64,000 nucleotides of DNA from Micromonospora chaiyaphumensis (GTDB lineage: Bacteria > Actinomycetota > Actinomycetes > Mycobacteriales > Micromonosporaceae). Positions 41,803 through 50,684 of the stretch are shown here, piece by piece (the first letter of the stretch is position 1; the number at the start of each line of letters is the position of its first letter). The stretch spans positions 150,057 to 214,056 of the forward strand of contig NZ_FMCS01000006.1 in NCBI RefSeq assembly GCF_900091435.1, read 5' to 3'. The position numbers and the translations under genes are program-made. The notes under the pieces are model-generated. The model did no database searches, was not told the origin of the DNA, and was given only the letters and a program-made list of their open reading frames with translations.

Positions 41803-42579
41803 GTGATCGAGGAGCTGGCCCGGCGCTACCTGCACGCGGTCGACGACGCTCTACCCGGGTACGTGCGAGGTCTCTACGTCGTCGGGTCCGCCGCGCTCGG
41901 CGCTTGGCAGCCCGGCGCCAGTGACGTCGACACGGTGATCCTGACGTCGCGCCCGCCGACCGACGACGATCTGGCCCGGCTCGCGTCGGTCCATGCCGCG
42001 ATGCCACCGTCACCCCACTTCGACGGGGTCTACCTCGAACCCGCGCTGGCCCGATCCTGGCCCACCGATCGCCGAGCCGTCCCGTTCGTGGTCGACGGCG
42101 CACTCCGCACCGGTACGCCCTGCGGGGAACTGACCCCGGTCCTCTGGCTGACCCTCCGGCGCCACGGCATCCCGGTGCGCGGCCCCGCCGTCGCCGACCT
42201 GGGCGTACGGGTCGACCCGGAGCAACTCCGCCGCTACAACCTCGACAACCTGCGGGAGTACTGGCAGCCGACGATGACGGCGTTCGCGGCGGAACTCGCC
42301 GACATGGACCCGGCCAGTGTCGTGGACGGCGGGATCGTGAGCTGGTTCGTGCTGGGGCCAGCACGGCTGCACTACACGCTGGCCTGCGGCGACATCATCT
42401 CGAAGGCCGCGGCGGGCAGCTATCTCGCCCGCTTGTTTCCCGAACACGCCCAGCTCGCGCGGCGGGCCGTCGGTTGGCGTGCGGGCGAGGCGGTGCAGTT
42501 CACCGCCGCCGATCTCGTCGCCACGGGCGACAGCGTCAACGCGGTCACCGAAGACGCCTGGTGTCGCTTCGGCGGCTGA
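41803..42579 (+). CDS. AadA-like nucleotidyltransferase
   Basis: A 258-aa protein. The nucleotidyltransferase core is GSAALGAWQPGASDVDTVI (residues about 28-46; GS and DxD), followed by an aminoglycoside-adenylyltransferase-like helical domain (GPARLHYTLACGDIISKAAAGSYL). The AadA group adenylates streptomycin and spectinomycin, but many chromosomal homologues have no known drug. It may start at GTG 41803 after a short gap. Resistance is not proven by sequence. Confidence 0.8.
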   Translation: MIEELARRYLHAVDDALPGYVRGLYVVGSAALGAWQPGASDVDTVILTSRPPTDDDLARLASVHAAMPPSPHFDGVYLEPALARSWPTDRRAVPFVVDGALRTGTPCGELTPVLWLTLRRHGIPVRGPAVADLGVRVDPEQLRRYNLDNLREYWQPTMTAFAAELADMDPASVVDGGIVSWFVLGPARLHYTLACGDIISKAAAGSYLARLFPEHAQLARRAVGWRAGEAVQFTAADLVATGDSVNAVTEDAWCRFGG

Positions 42580-42595
42580 CCCCCGTCGTCGTAGG

Positions 42596-42715
42596 TCAGG
42601 GCTGTCGGGTGCGAGACCGGCGAACCGCCCACACTCCGCCCACGACGGCGGCAACCGTCGGCAGCAGGCAGCAGAGACTCAGGACGAACACGTGCCATGG
42701 CTTGATCCCTCCCAT
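42596..42715 (-). CDS. 39-aa single-pass membrane microprotein
   Basis: A 39-codon frame, MGGIKPWHVFVLSLCCLLPT then VAAVVGGVWAVRRSRTRQP. A short KPWH-type head leads into one transmembrane helix of about 21 residues and a basic cytoplasmic tail, so N-out/C-in is predicted. The KPWH lead-in is typical of TatA and of other short actinobacterial membrane proteins. TATCCT lies just upstream and could be a -10 of a leaderless gene. There is no clear ribosome binding site. Function unknown; the composition supports a real gene better than any overlapping frame. Confidence 0.55.
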   Translation of the reverse strand: MGGIKPWHVFVLSLCCLLPTVAAVVGGVWAVRRSRTRQP

Positions 42716-42795
42716 GGCGCGAAGGATAGACAGGGCTTTCCACTCCGCACCGCAACGCTGTCGCGGCATCCGGCCGGGCTGGCAGGATCGGACGC

Positions 42796-43563
42796 ATGGC
42801 CGCCCTGCCTCAACCCGGCGCGGGAACCCCTCGAATCGTCGGGGACAAGGATCTTGCCGACGTCACCACCGGCCAGTTGCTGGACGTCCTGAAAACCGTC
42901 ACCGTCATCTTGACGCTGCCCCAGGCGGCCGCCGACCACGTCGACGCGCTCGTCGTGCCCACCGGCCAGGGTGAGGAATGGCGTCTCACCCATGCGATCC
43001 GCGCCTGGGAGGGAAACTCGTCGCTGCGCCATCTACTGGTCGCCAACGGCAATCCCGCTGAAGAAACCTATGTCGAGATCACCCTCGATTACCTGCGGAG
43101 TCTCGGTCTTCGTCGCCTCGGTGGGATCCATCTCCAGGCCGAGCCGGCCCCCAACACCGGCGTGCAGGCCGCATGGATCGTCGACCAGGTGCAGACCCGA
43201 GGTATTGCCAGCCTCGCCCTCGTGGTCTCCCCGTACCACCTGACGCGCGTCTACCTCACCGTGCTCAAGGCGTTCAGCCGGAAAGGCGTTCGCCTTCCGA
43301 TCATCCCGCTACCCGTGGCGGTTTGCCCTGACGCACCGGTCCCGGAAACGGGAGCGACGGCCTACGACCTCGTGCCGGGGGAGGTCAAGCGCATCCTCAC
43401 CTACCTCGACAACGGCTGGATCGCCACGCCGGAGGAGGTCCAGCAGTACCTCCGGTGGCTGTGGAGCCATCACGAGGACCTGCTCGTCACGAGCCCGACG
43501 ACAGCGAACGGCCAGGTCGAACGTCGTGTCAGTGGTCGTGTCAGTGCCGTGTCAGGGGGGTGA
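42796..43563 (+). CDS. DUF218 (YdcF/SanA-like) protein
   Basis: A 255-aa protein with the alpha/beta layout of the DUF218 family. Strand motifs are DHVDALVVPTGQGEEWRLTHAI, LRHLLVANGN and ASLALVVSPYHLTRVYLTVLKAF, the last matching the conserved PYH-type segment. Members such as SanA and ElyC affect envelope integrity, usually with a membrane anchor. None is visible here, so it is predicted cytoplasmic. The last 20 residues are polar and probably disordered. Family call moderate, function unknown. Confidence 0.65.
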   Translation: MAALPQPGAGTPRIVGDKDLADVTTGQLLDVLKTVTVILTLPQAAADHVDALVVPTGQGEEWRLTHAIRAWEGNSSLRHLLVANGNPAEETYVEITLDYLRSLGLRRLGGIHLQAEPAPNTGVQAAWIVDQVQTRGIASLALVVSPYHLTRVYLTVLKAFSRKGVRLPIIPLPVAVCPDAPVPETGATAYDLVPGEVKRILTYLDNGWIATPEEVQQYLRWLWSHHEDLLVTSPTTANGQVERRVSGRVSAVSGG

Positions 43564-43589
43564 CAGGCCGGCTCCCGATAGTTGGCCGC

Positions 43590-44525
43590 ATGACAGGTGC
43601 AGCGATTGCGGTATCAGGCCTGCGAAAGGCCTACAAGGACAAGGTCGTGCTCGACGGCATCGACCTGAACGTTCCCGCCGGCTCGATCTTCTCCCTGCTC
43701 GGCCCGAACGGGGCGGGCAAGACGACGACGGTGAACGTCCTGACCACGTTGATGAAGGCCGACGGCGGGACGGTACGGGTTGCCGGGCACGACGTCGCGA
43801 CCGAAACCAGGGCGGTACGGGCGGCGATCGGGGTCACCGGCCAGTTCGCCGCGGTGGATGAGCTGCTGACCGGGCAGGAGAACCTGCGGCTCATGGCGGA
43901 TCTCAAGCGCGTGGGTTCCGGTGAGCGGGTCGTCGCGGAGCTGCTGGAGCGGTTCGACCTGGTGGAGTCGGCGCAGAAGCCGGCGTCGACCTACTCCGGC
44001 GGCATGCGCCGGAAGCTGGATCTGGCGATGACGCTGGTCGGCAAGCCGCGGATCATCTTCCTGGACGAGCCGACGACGGGGCTGGACCCGCGCAGCCGCC
44101 GCACGATGTGGGAGATCATCCGCGAGCTGGTGGCCGACGGCGTCACCATCTTCCTCACCACCCAGTACCTCGAGGAAGCCGATCAGCTCGCCGACCGGGT
44201 CGCGGTGCTCGACCAGGGCCGCCTGGTCGCCCAGGGCACGCCCGACGACCTCAAGCGCCAGGTCCCGGGCAGTCACGTCCGGCTCCGGTTCGCCACCGCC
44301 GCCGAGCTCGACGCCGCCGCGCGGGTCCTCACCGACGCCACGCGGGACGACGAGGCGCTGGCCCTGCGCGTTCCCGGCGACGGGGGGACGAAGTCGCTGC
44401 GGGCCCTGCTGGACCGGCTGGACGAGCACGCGATCAGCGCCGACGAGTTCTCCGTCCACACCCCGGATCTCGATGACGTCTTCCTCGCCCTGACGGGCCA
44501 CGGCACGGAGGTGACCGCCAAATGA
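43590..44525 (+). CDS. ABC transporter ATP-binding protein (DrrA-like)
   Basis: A 311-aa ATPase of the daunorubicin-resistance type. Walker A is GPNGAGKTT (about residues 40-48), signature YSGGMRRKLDLAM, Walker B IIFLDEPTTGLD, and switch His is replaced by Gln in LTTQYLEEADQ, as in DrrA. The C-terminal DUF4162-like domain (from about 230) is present. The start overlaps nothing, 26 nt after the previous gene. It is coupled to the permease by a 4-bp ATGA overlap. It powers export of a hydrophobic compound, unidentified. Confidence 0.93.
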   Translation: MTGAAIAVSGLRKAYKDKVVLDGIDLNVPAGSIFSLLGPNGAGKTTTVNVLTTLMKADGGTVRVAGHDVATETRAVRAAIGVTGQFAAVDELLTGQENLRLMADLKRVGSGERVVAELLERFDLVESAQKPASTYSGGMRRKLDLAMTLVGKPRIIFLDEPTTGLDPRSRRTMWEIIRELVADGVTIFLTTQYLEEADQLADRVAVLDQGRLVAQGTPDDLKRQVPGSHVRLRFATAAELDAAARVLTDATRDDEALALRVPGDGGTKSLRALLDRLDEHAISADEFSVHTPDLDDVFLALTGHGTEVTAK

Positions 44526-45271
44526 GCGCCAAGTCCCACTCGATGGTCATGTTGCGTCGCAACTTCAAGCACATCACCCGGAATCCGACCTCGGTGTTCA
44601 ACGCCGTGCTGATGCCGCTCGTGATCATGTTGATGTTCGTCTACATGTTCGGAGACGCCTTCAACGTCGGTGTCGACTACATCGACTACGCGACGCCGGG
44701 TCTGATGCTCCTGGCCGTCTGCTACGGGCTGGGGGCCACCGCGACGTCGGTGAACTCCGACATGACCAAGGGCATCATCAACCGGTTCAAAGCCATGGAC
44801 GTCTCCCGTGGCGCGGTGCTGGTCGGTCACGTCGTCGCCAGCGTGCTGACCAACCTCATCGCCATCGGGGCGCTGGTCGGGGTGGCCTTCCTGCTGGGCT
44901 TCAACCCGTCGGCGAGTTCCCTCGACTGGCTCGGCGTGGTCGGCATCGTCCTGCTGCTCGGTATCGCGGCCGGCTGGCTCACGGTCGCCCTCGGGCTGGC
45001 GGCGAAGTCGCCGGAGACGGCGGGCCTGGCCGCGGTGCCGCTGGTCATGCTGCCGTTCTTCAGCAGCGCGATCGTGCCGGCGGACAAGATGGGGCCGGGC
45101 TTGCGGCAGTTCGCCGAGTACCAGCCCTTCACGCCGATCATCGAGACCCTGCGCGGGCTGCTCAACGGTGCACCGGACACCGGCGACACGATCACCGCCG
45201 TCGCCTGGTGCATCGGCATCGCCCTGGTCGGCTACCTGTGGGCGCGGTCCACCTTCAACAAGCGCGCCTGA
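44522..45271 (+). CDS. ABC-2 type permease (DrrB-like)
   Basis: A 249-aa six-helix membrane protein of the ABC-2 family. It starts with a short cytoplasmic region (MVMLRRNFKHITRNPTS), includes the DYIDYATPGLMLLAVCYGLG segment typical of DrrB, and EYQPFTPIIETLRGLL near the last helix. It partners the upstream ATPase. The start overlaps that gene's stop (ATGA). A hairpin follows the stop codon. Confidence 0.92.
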   Translation: MSAKSHSMVMLRRNFKHITRNPTSVFNAVLMPLVIMLMFVYMFGDAFNVGVDYIDYATPGLMLLAVCYGLGATATSVNSDMTKGIINRFKAMDVSRGAVLVGHVVASVLTNLIAIGALVGVAFLLGFNPSASSLDWLGVVGIVLLLGIAAGWLTVALGLAAKSPETAGLAAVPLVMLPFFSSAIVPADKMGPGLRQFAEYQPFTPIIETLRGLLNGAPDTGDTITAVAWCIGIALVGYLWARSTFNKRA

Positions 45272-45287
45272 CCTCCTTCCGACGGCC

Positions 45288-45330
45288 GGTGACGGCGCGC
45301 GTTCGCCCGGAACGAGCGCGCGCCGTCACC
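45288..45330 (+). terminator. terminator-like hairpin after the ABC transporter
   Basis: A 14-bp perfect stem (GGTGACGGCGCGCG with CGCGCGCCGTCACC) spans a 15-nt loop between the permease and the DUF4097 gene. Some read-through is likely, as the next gene lies 44 nt on. Confidence 0.75.
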
Positions 45331-45374
45331 CGGCCGGGACCCGAAGATTTCGCAGCGACAAGAGGAGAAGCATC

Positions 45375-46211
45375 GTGCCCACCTTCGCCACGCCCGGACC
45401 CGTCGTCGCCACCGTCGTCGTCGCCGGCGCTCAGGTACGGGTCACCGCGAGCGACCGCACCGACACCGTCGTGCTGGTCGAACCCATCGACAAGGCCAGC
45501 CCGTCGGACGTCCGGGTGGCCGACAAGACCAAGGTCGGCTTCGCCGGCGGTCACCTGACGGTCAAGACGACCGCCTCCGGGGACAAGAACGGTTCCGTCG
45601 CCATCACGATCGACCTGCCCGCCGGCTCCAGCCTGGTGTCGTACCTGGCCCACTCGGACGTCCGGGCGGACGGCTCGTTCGGGGAGTGCGAGCTGCACAT
45701 GGCATCCGGCCGGGTGCGGCTCGATCGCATCAGGGCGCTCCAGGCGAACATCGGGGCCGGCGAGGTCACGATCGGCCACATCGCCGAGCGCGCAACCGTC
45801 GAGGGTGCGGCGTTCGACCTGCGGATCGGCGAGGTCGCGAACACCGTCAAGCTGTCGAGCTCCGGCGGGCAGGTCCGGATCGGCCATGCGTCGGCCGACC
45901 TCGACCTCAGCAGTGGCAGCGGCGGTTTCGACATCGACCGCGCCGACGGCAGCGTCACCGCCAAGACCGGCGACGGCGCCATCCGGATCGGCCGGTTGAC
46001 GCGCGGTCGGGCGGAGCTGTGGAACCACTCCGGGAACATCGAGATCGGCGTCGGCGAGGGCACCGCCGCCCGGGTGGACGCCGACAGCAAGCGGGGATCA
46101 GTACGCAACTCCGCCCCGTCCCAGGACAACCGCGGCACGTCCGGCAACGCGCTCACGGTGCACGCCCGCACGCGGCACGGCGACATCGTCATTGACCGCG
46201 CCGCGAGCTGA
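45375..46211 (+). CDS. DUF4097-family beta-helix-like protein
   Basis: A 278-aa protein with repeated short beta-strands (VRLDRIRALQANIGAGEVTIGHIAE and so on), the layout of the DUF4097/adhesin-like family. The strand repeats are about 20 residues long. There is no signal peptide or anchor, so it is probably cytoplasmic. AGAGGAGAAG precedes the GTG at 45375. It follows an ABC exporter and converges on an AfsR-like regulator, in a cluster that looks like a signal-response unit. Function unknown. Confidence 0.82.
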   Translation: MPTFATPGPVVATVVVAGAQVRVTASDRTDTVVLVEPIDKASPSDVRVADKTKVGFAGGHLTVKTTASGDKNGSVAITIDLPAGSSLVSYLAHSDVRADGSFGECELHMASGRVRLDRIRALQANIGAGEVTIGHIAERATVEGAAFDLRIGEVANTVKLSSSGGQVRIGHASADLDLSSGSGGFDIDRADGSVTAKTGDGAIRIGRLTRGRAELWNHSGNIEIGVGEGTAARVDADSKRGSVRNSAPSQDNRGTSGNALTVHARTRHGDIVIDRAAS

Positions 46212-46226
46212 CGGCGCTCGCCACGG

Positions 46227-49200
46227 TCAGGAGGCGAGGGTGACCGTGACGAGCTCGGACCAGTTGGTCTGCGCGCCCTCCCGAGCCGCCTCGGCGAACC
46301 GCGCGTCGCCGAGGCGGCTCCGCGCGGCGTGCTCGATCCGCGCCACATCCGGCTGGGAACGATCCGGCAGCCCGCGTATCCCGGTGCTTGCCCCGAGCAG
46401 CCGCGCGGCCTGCGCGACGTCCTCGCTGCGCAGGGCCAGGTCCGCCACCCCGACGAGCACGTGCGCGACCAGGGGTGCGTGCCCCGCCTCGGCGGCCGCT
46501 TGGCAGGCCGCCGCGTGGTGCGTGCGGGCCTCCCCGAGATCGTCGGCGAGGCAGCCGAGCAGGTGGTGGGTCGCCGCGCGGACACTCGTCTGCTCCGCGT
46601 CGTCGCCCAGCAGGGTCGTCGCGACGGCGATCTGCTGGTACGCCTCCTCGGCGTTGCCGCGCCAACGGGCGAGTTCCGCCGTCGAGAGGGCCAGCTCCGC
46701 CAGCGCATCCGGCCAGGTGACCCCCTCCGCGCAGCGTCGCGCCTGGGCCAGCGCAGCAACGCTGGACTCCTCGTCGCCCAGCAACCAGTACAGCTGCGCC
46801 TGCCGCGCCCGCATCCGGATGACGTCTTCGAGAGCACCGACCTCGGTGACGGCTGCGATCGCCTGTTCGTAGTGCTCGCACGCGGGGGCGAACTCGCCGC
46901 GCACGGCGATGCGGTCCGCCAGCTCGGTCAGGGCCATCGAGATCCCGTAGCGCTCGCCGAGTGTCCGGAACTCGGCGAGCGCCCCTTCCAGGTACGCATC
47001 CGCGTCCCGGCCGCCCTGGCCGAGCATGATCCGCATCTTGCCGAGGTGGAACCGGGCCAGTGCGCGCACCCAGGGGTCCCCGTCGTCGAGCAACGGTTCC
47101 CACGCGGGCAGGAACGCGCCCGGCGCCTCCAACATGCGTTCCAGCGGCACGACCAGCCCCAGCAGCGGGTTGCGGGACCGGCTGCGCTCCCGGAACCGGT
47201 ACGCCCTGTGGATCCACTCCGCCGCGTCGTGCTCGTCGGCCCGCCCGGAGCCGGCGAACAGCACGACGAGCGCGTACACGATGGCTCTGGTCTCGTCGGG
47301 CACCTCGCCCGGCGTCTCGGTGGCCGCGATGATCAGCTCGATGCCTTCGGCCTTGTGCCCGCTGAGCCACCAGTACCAGCCGGCGCCGGCCGCGAGCCGC
47401 ATCGCCGCGTGGGCGTCGCGGGCCGCGAGCGCGCCGCGCATCGCGGAGCTGATGTTGTCGTGCTCGGCGCCCAGCGTGGCGAGCCAGTCCAGTTGCTCGG
47501 CGCGGCGGAGATGCGGCTCCGCGGCCTCAGTGAGTGCGGTGAAGTAGGCGAGATGCGCCTGGCGCGCCAGGTCCGCTTCCCCCGCCTCCGCGAGCCGGTG
47601 CCCGGCGTACTCCTTGATCGTGCCGATCATCCGGTACCGCGGCGCGCCCTCGCCCGCGGCGACCAGCAGCGACTTCTCGGCCAGAGCGGTGAGCAACTCC
47701 AGCACCTGCTCCGGCTCGACGGCATCGCCGGCGCAGACCCGCTCGGCCGCTTCCAGGCTCGCCCCGCCGGAGAAGACCGAGAGCCGCCGCAACACCGTCC
47801 GTTCCGCGTCGGTGAGCAACTCCCAGCTCCAGTCGACCATGGCACGCAGCGTCCGGTGGCGCGGCAGGGCGGTACGGCTACCGCCGGTCAGCAGCCGGAA
47901 CCGGTCGTCGAGGCGGGTGGCGAGCTGGTCGATGGACATGGTGCGCAACCGGGCCGCGGCCAGCTCGATCGCCAGCGGCATCCCGTCCAGCGCCCGGCAG
48001 ACCCGCACCATCGTCGCCAGCGTGCGGGCGTCGGCCCCGAGATCCTTGCGCACCGCCCCCGCCCGGTCCCGCAGCAACTGGACGGCGGGAGAGGATTCGA
48101 TCTCGCCGGCGTCGGCGTCGCCCACCGGCAGGGCCAGGGGCTCGACCAGCCACAGCGCCTCACCCGTGATGCCGAGGGGCTCCCGGCTGGTCGCGAGGAT
48201 CCGCAGCCGCTGGCACTCCCCGAGCACCCGATGGGCGAACGTCGCCGCCGACTCGATCACGTGCTCACAGTTGTCGAGGATGAGCAGCGCGTCCCGGTCG
48301 TGGATCGCCGCGATCAGCCGGTCCGTCAGCTCCAGGTTCGGTGACCCACCGAGCAGGGCATCGCGGAGGCCGAGCCCGGTGAGGGTCGCCTGCGCCACGT
48401 CACCGTCCGCGCCGATGGCGGCGAGCTCCACCAGCCAGGCGCCGTCCGGCAGATCGTCGAGCAGGGTACGCGCGGTCTCCGTGGCCAGCCTGGTCTTCCC
48501 CGAGCCGCCCGGACCGATAAGGGTGGTGAGCCGGTGCTCGGCGATGAGCTCGCGGACCGCGGCGACATCCCCGTCCTTGCCGACGAAGCTGGTCAGCTCG
48601 GCCCGCAGGTTGGTCTTCCGGTTCTCCTCCCGCCGCCGTCCCGACTCGCCCCGCAGCAGGGCGACGTGCAGGGCGGACAGCTCCGGTGACGGGTCGACAC
48701 CCAGCGCGTCGGCCAGGGCCTCCCTCGCGCGCTGGTAGACGAGCAGCGCCTCGGTGTCGCGCCCGGCCGCGACGAGGGCACGCATCAGCGCGGCGACCAG
48801 CCGCTCCCGCACCGGATGCGCGGCCACCAGGTCGGTCAGTTCCGTGACCAGCTCCGCGCCGTGGCCGAGGCTGATCTCCGCGTCGAACCGATCCTCCAGG
48901 GCACCCAGACGCAGGCCCTCCAGCCGGGTGACCGCCGCGTCGAACGCCGCACTGTCGGAAAGGCCGACGTCCTGCATGGCGCCACCGCGCCACAGTGCGA
49001 GAGCGTCGCGCAACAGCCGTAGCCGTTCTGGATCCTCGTGGTTGCGGGCCCGCCCGATGAGGCGTTCGAACCGCACGGCGTCGACAGCGTCCGGTTCCAC
49101 CGTCAGCCGGTAACCGTCCGTCAGCCCCTCGACCGACCCCTCCGGCAACGCCTTCCGCAGCCGGGAAACCAGGCGTTGCAAGGCATTCGCCGCCTCGGCG

Positions 49201-49367
49201 GGCGGATGCTCACCCCAGATCCAGTCGACGAGCGTCGCCTTCGGGACCACGTGACCCGGTTCGAGCGCGAGGGCGATCAACAACCCGCGCAACCGCGCGC
49301 CCGGCACGTCGGCCAGGACGTGGCCGTCGATGCGAACCTCGAACGGTCCCAGCATCCCGATCTGCAC
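46227..49367 (-). CDS. AfsR/SARP-type large regulator (DNA-binding, BTAD, ATPase, TPR)
   Basis: A 1046-aa regulator. A winged helix of the OmpR type covers about residues 5-90, the BTAD domain about 95-240 (LVAALMRALVAAGRDTEALLVYQRARE), and the STAND ATPase follows. Walker A is IGPGGSGKT at about 284-292 and Walker B DALLILDNC at 359-367. The remaining about 500 residues are TPR-like helices. Such proteins activate secondary-metabolite genes when the ATPase senses a signal. The start is GTG 49367; an ATG four codons on is possible. It converges on the DUF4097 gene with 15 nt between stops. Target genes are unknown; the adjacent exporter is a candidate. Confidence 0.9.
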   Translation of the reverse strand: MQIGMLGPFEVRIDGHVLADVPGARLRGLLIALALEPGHVVPKATLVDWIWGEHPPAEAANALQRLVSRLRKALPEGSVEGLTDGYRLTVEPDAVDAVRFERLIGRARNHEDPERLRLLRDALALWRGGAMQDVGLSDSAAFDAAVTRLEGLRLGALEDRFDAEISLGHGAELVTELTDLVAAHPVRERLVAALMRALVAAGRDTEALLVYQRAREALADALGVDPSPELSALHVALLRGESGRRREENRKTNLRAELTSFVGKDGDVAAVRELIAEHRLTTLIGPGGSGKTRLATETARTLLDDLPDGAWLVELAAIGADGDVAQATLTGLGLRDALLGGSPNLELTDRLIAAIHDRDALLILDNCEHVIESAATFAHRVLGECQRLRILATSREPLGITGEALWLVEPLALPVGDADAGEIESSPAVQLLRDRAGAVRKDLGADARTLATMVRVCRALDGMPLAIELAAARLRTMSIDQLATRLDDRFRLLTGGSRTALPRHRTLRAMVDWSWELLTDAERTVLRRLSVFSGGASLEAAERVCAGDAVEPEQVLELLTALAEKSLLVAAGEGAPRYRMIGTIKEYAGHRLAEAGEADLARQAHLAYFTALTEAAEPHLRRAEQLDWLATLGAEHDNISSAMRGALAARDAHAAMRLAAGAGWYWWLSGHKAEGIELIIAATETPGEVPDETRAIVYALVVLFAGSGRADEHDAAEWIHRAYRFRERSRSRNPLLGLVVPLERMLEAPGAFLPAWEPLLDDGDPWVRALARFHLGKMRIMLGQGGRDADAYLEGALAEFRTLGERYGISMALTELADRIAVRGEFAPACEHYEQAIAAVTEVGALEDVIRMRARQAQLYWLLGDEESSVAALAQARRCAEGVTWPDALAELALSTAELARWRGNAEEAYQQIAVATTLLGDDAEQTSVRAATHHLLGCLADDLGEARTHHAAACQAAAEAGHAPLVAHVLVGVADLALRSEDVAQAARLLGASTGIRGLPDRSQPDVARIEHAARSRLGDARFAEAAREGAQTNWSELVTVTLAS

Positions 49368-49491
49368 CTAGCGGATCTTGCCACGGAGAGGTGGCCGGCC
49401 TCCAACCCCTGAACGGCTCGACGTGACGGCCTGAGTCAGGGCCCGTGTCGAACCGCACCTGCCGTCCCCCGAGCCGAGCCCGGCAGGGGAT

Positions 49492-49938
49492 CTAGTCGCC
49501 GGAGAACCCCCAGAAGTAGACCTCCCTCGGGTCTCCGGCAGGGTCGTGCAGGACTGCGCACCGGCCGAACCATCGCCGTTCGGCGAGTGGTTCGAGCGCC
49601 TCGACGTGCGCTCGGGTCAGCTTCGCGACACCCACCCGCTCGAGCGCCTCTGCCTCGGTAACCGGCTGGATGGTCCCGTAGTCGGGCTCCTCGCCGTCGG
49701 TCAGCACGTGCGACATGTCCAGGATCGAGTGCGTGCCGGACTCCTGGACGGACTCGTCCGCCCACAGGTCGTCCTCGGTCCGTGGTCGATCCGGGAAGTC
49801 CGCGGCGGACTTGCCGAACTCGTAGGGCACCGCCCACCAGTAGTCGCCGGCCTCGAAGACGTTCCGCCGCAGCTCGGCCAACGCGGCCTGAAGATCCGGT
49901 CGATATGGGACGTAGTAGTGCCACCCGGACGCGCCCAT
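49492..49938 (-). CDS. conserved actinobacterial protein of unknown function
   Basis: A 148-aa acidic protein. It begins MGASGWHYYVPYRPDLQAAL, has the motif RPRTEDDLWADE and ends FWGFSGD. These are elements of a family I recall from other actinobacteria without a function. AGGAGG lies 7 nt before the ATG at 49938. It has no signal peptide or membrane segment. It stands at the edge of the region bounded by tRNA-Gly repeats. Confidence 0.82.
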   Translation of the reverse strand: MGASGWHYYVPYRPDLQAALAELRRNVFEAGDYWWAVPYEFGKSAADFPDRPRTEDDLWADESVQESGTHSILDMSHVLTDGEEPDYGTIQPVTEAEALERVGVAKLTRAHVEALEPLAERRWFGRCAVLHDPAGDPREVYFWGFSGD

Positions 49939-50001
49939 GTTTCCTCCTGGTTGATCTAGGCCGGAGGCACAATAAGGCCCGGCTGTGACTCGAACCACGG
50001 A

Positions 50002-50027
50002 CAGGGCTTCGTGCTGGAGCGGGTGAC
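50002..50027. repeat. near-copy of the tRNA-Gly 3' end (att-like repeat, distal)
   Basis: A 26-bp sequence that matches 52932-52957 at 23 of 26 positions. Its last 15 bases (GCTGGAGCGGGTGAC) are identical and cover the 3' end of the tRNA gene plus CCA. It lies 2,930 bp from the intact copy, on the downstream side of the tRNA. Confidence 0.7.
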
Positions 50028-50070
50028 ACTCCGCCGAGTGCCGGCGGCCGGGCCGATCTAGTCTCGCCGT

Positions 50071-50571
50071 ATGGGGAACCAGCCCGCGAGGGTCGCGTTC
50101 GACTTCGACCAGTACTCGCGTCGGGTGAGCGAGGGGCCCTGCTTCGTCTGCGCGTTCCTGGCCGGCAACCCCGAGTACCGGCACCATCTCGTCTACGAGG
50201 ATGACGTCACGGTCGCCTTCCTCGCCCGCTACCCGACGCTGCTCGGCTACTGCCTCGTTGCGCCGAAGCGGCACCTGGAGAGCTGGGTGCACGACATGGA
50301 GCAGCGCGAATTCCTTCACTTCCAAGGCCTCGTGCACCGGGTGGCGCGTGCCATCACGGCGACGCTGCCCACCGAGCGGATGTACTCGATGAGCCTGGGC
50401 AGCCAGCAGGGCAACGCCCACCTGCACTGGCATCTCGCACCGCTGCCCCCCGGGGTCCCGTACCAGGAGCAGCAGTTCCACGCGGTGATGGCAGAGAACG
50501 GCGTCCTGCGGGTCAACGACAACAGCCAGGCAGCCCTCGCCGGGGACATTCGCAGTCGCATCCAAGCCTGA
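50071..50571 (+). CDS. HIT-family (histidine triad) hydrolase
   Basis: A 166-aa HIT protein. The histidine triad is HLHWHLAPL (about residues 134-142), and the N-terminal part has CFVCAFLAGNPEYRHHLVYEDD with two Cys that may hold zinc. LGYCLVAPKRHLESW is the usual strand before the triad. It hydrolyses or transfers nucleotide conjugates. Promoter and start lie just inside the tRNA-like repeat. Substrate unknown. Confidence 0.9.
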   Translation: MGNQPARVAFDFDQYSRRVSEGPCFVCAFLAGNPEYRHHLVYEDDVTVAFLARYPTLLGYCLVAPKRHLESWVHDMEQREFLHFQGLVHRVARAITATLPTERMYSMSLGSQQGNAHLHWHLAPLPPGVPYQEQQFHAVMAENGVLRVNDNSQAALAGDIRSRIQA

Positions 50572-50684
50572 GCGTCCGCGCCACGATCGGGCGCACGGCG
50601 CCGCGATTCTCCAGCGACTCGAACATCACCAACGCAGAGGCGTGGTGCTGTACCATCCGCCCACCAGCTCACAGAGGAGGTTGG

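Noticed and set aside
41803..42579. Calling this a proven aminoglycoside resistance gene
   Set aside because: The fold fits AadA-like enzymes, but many chromosomal relatives do not confer resistance and the context gives no support.
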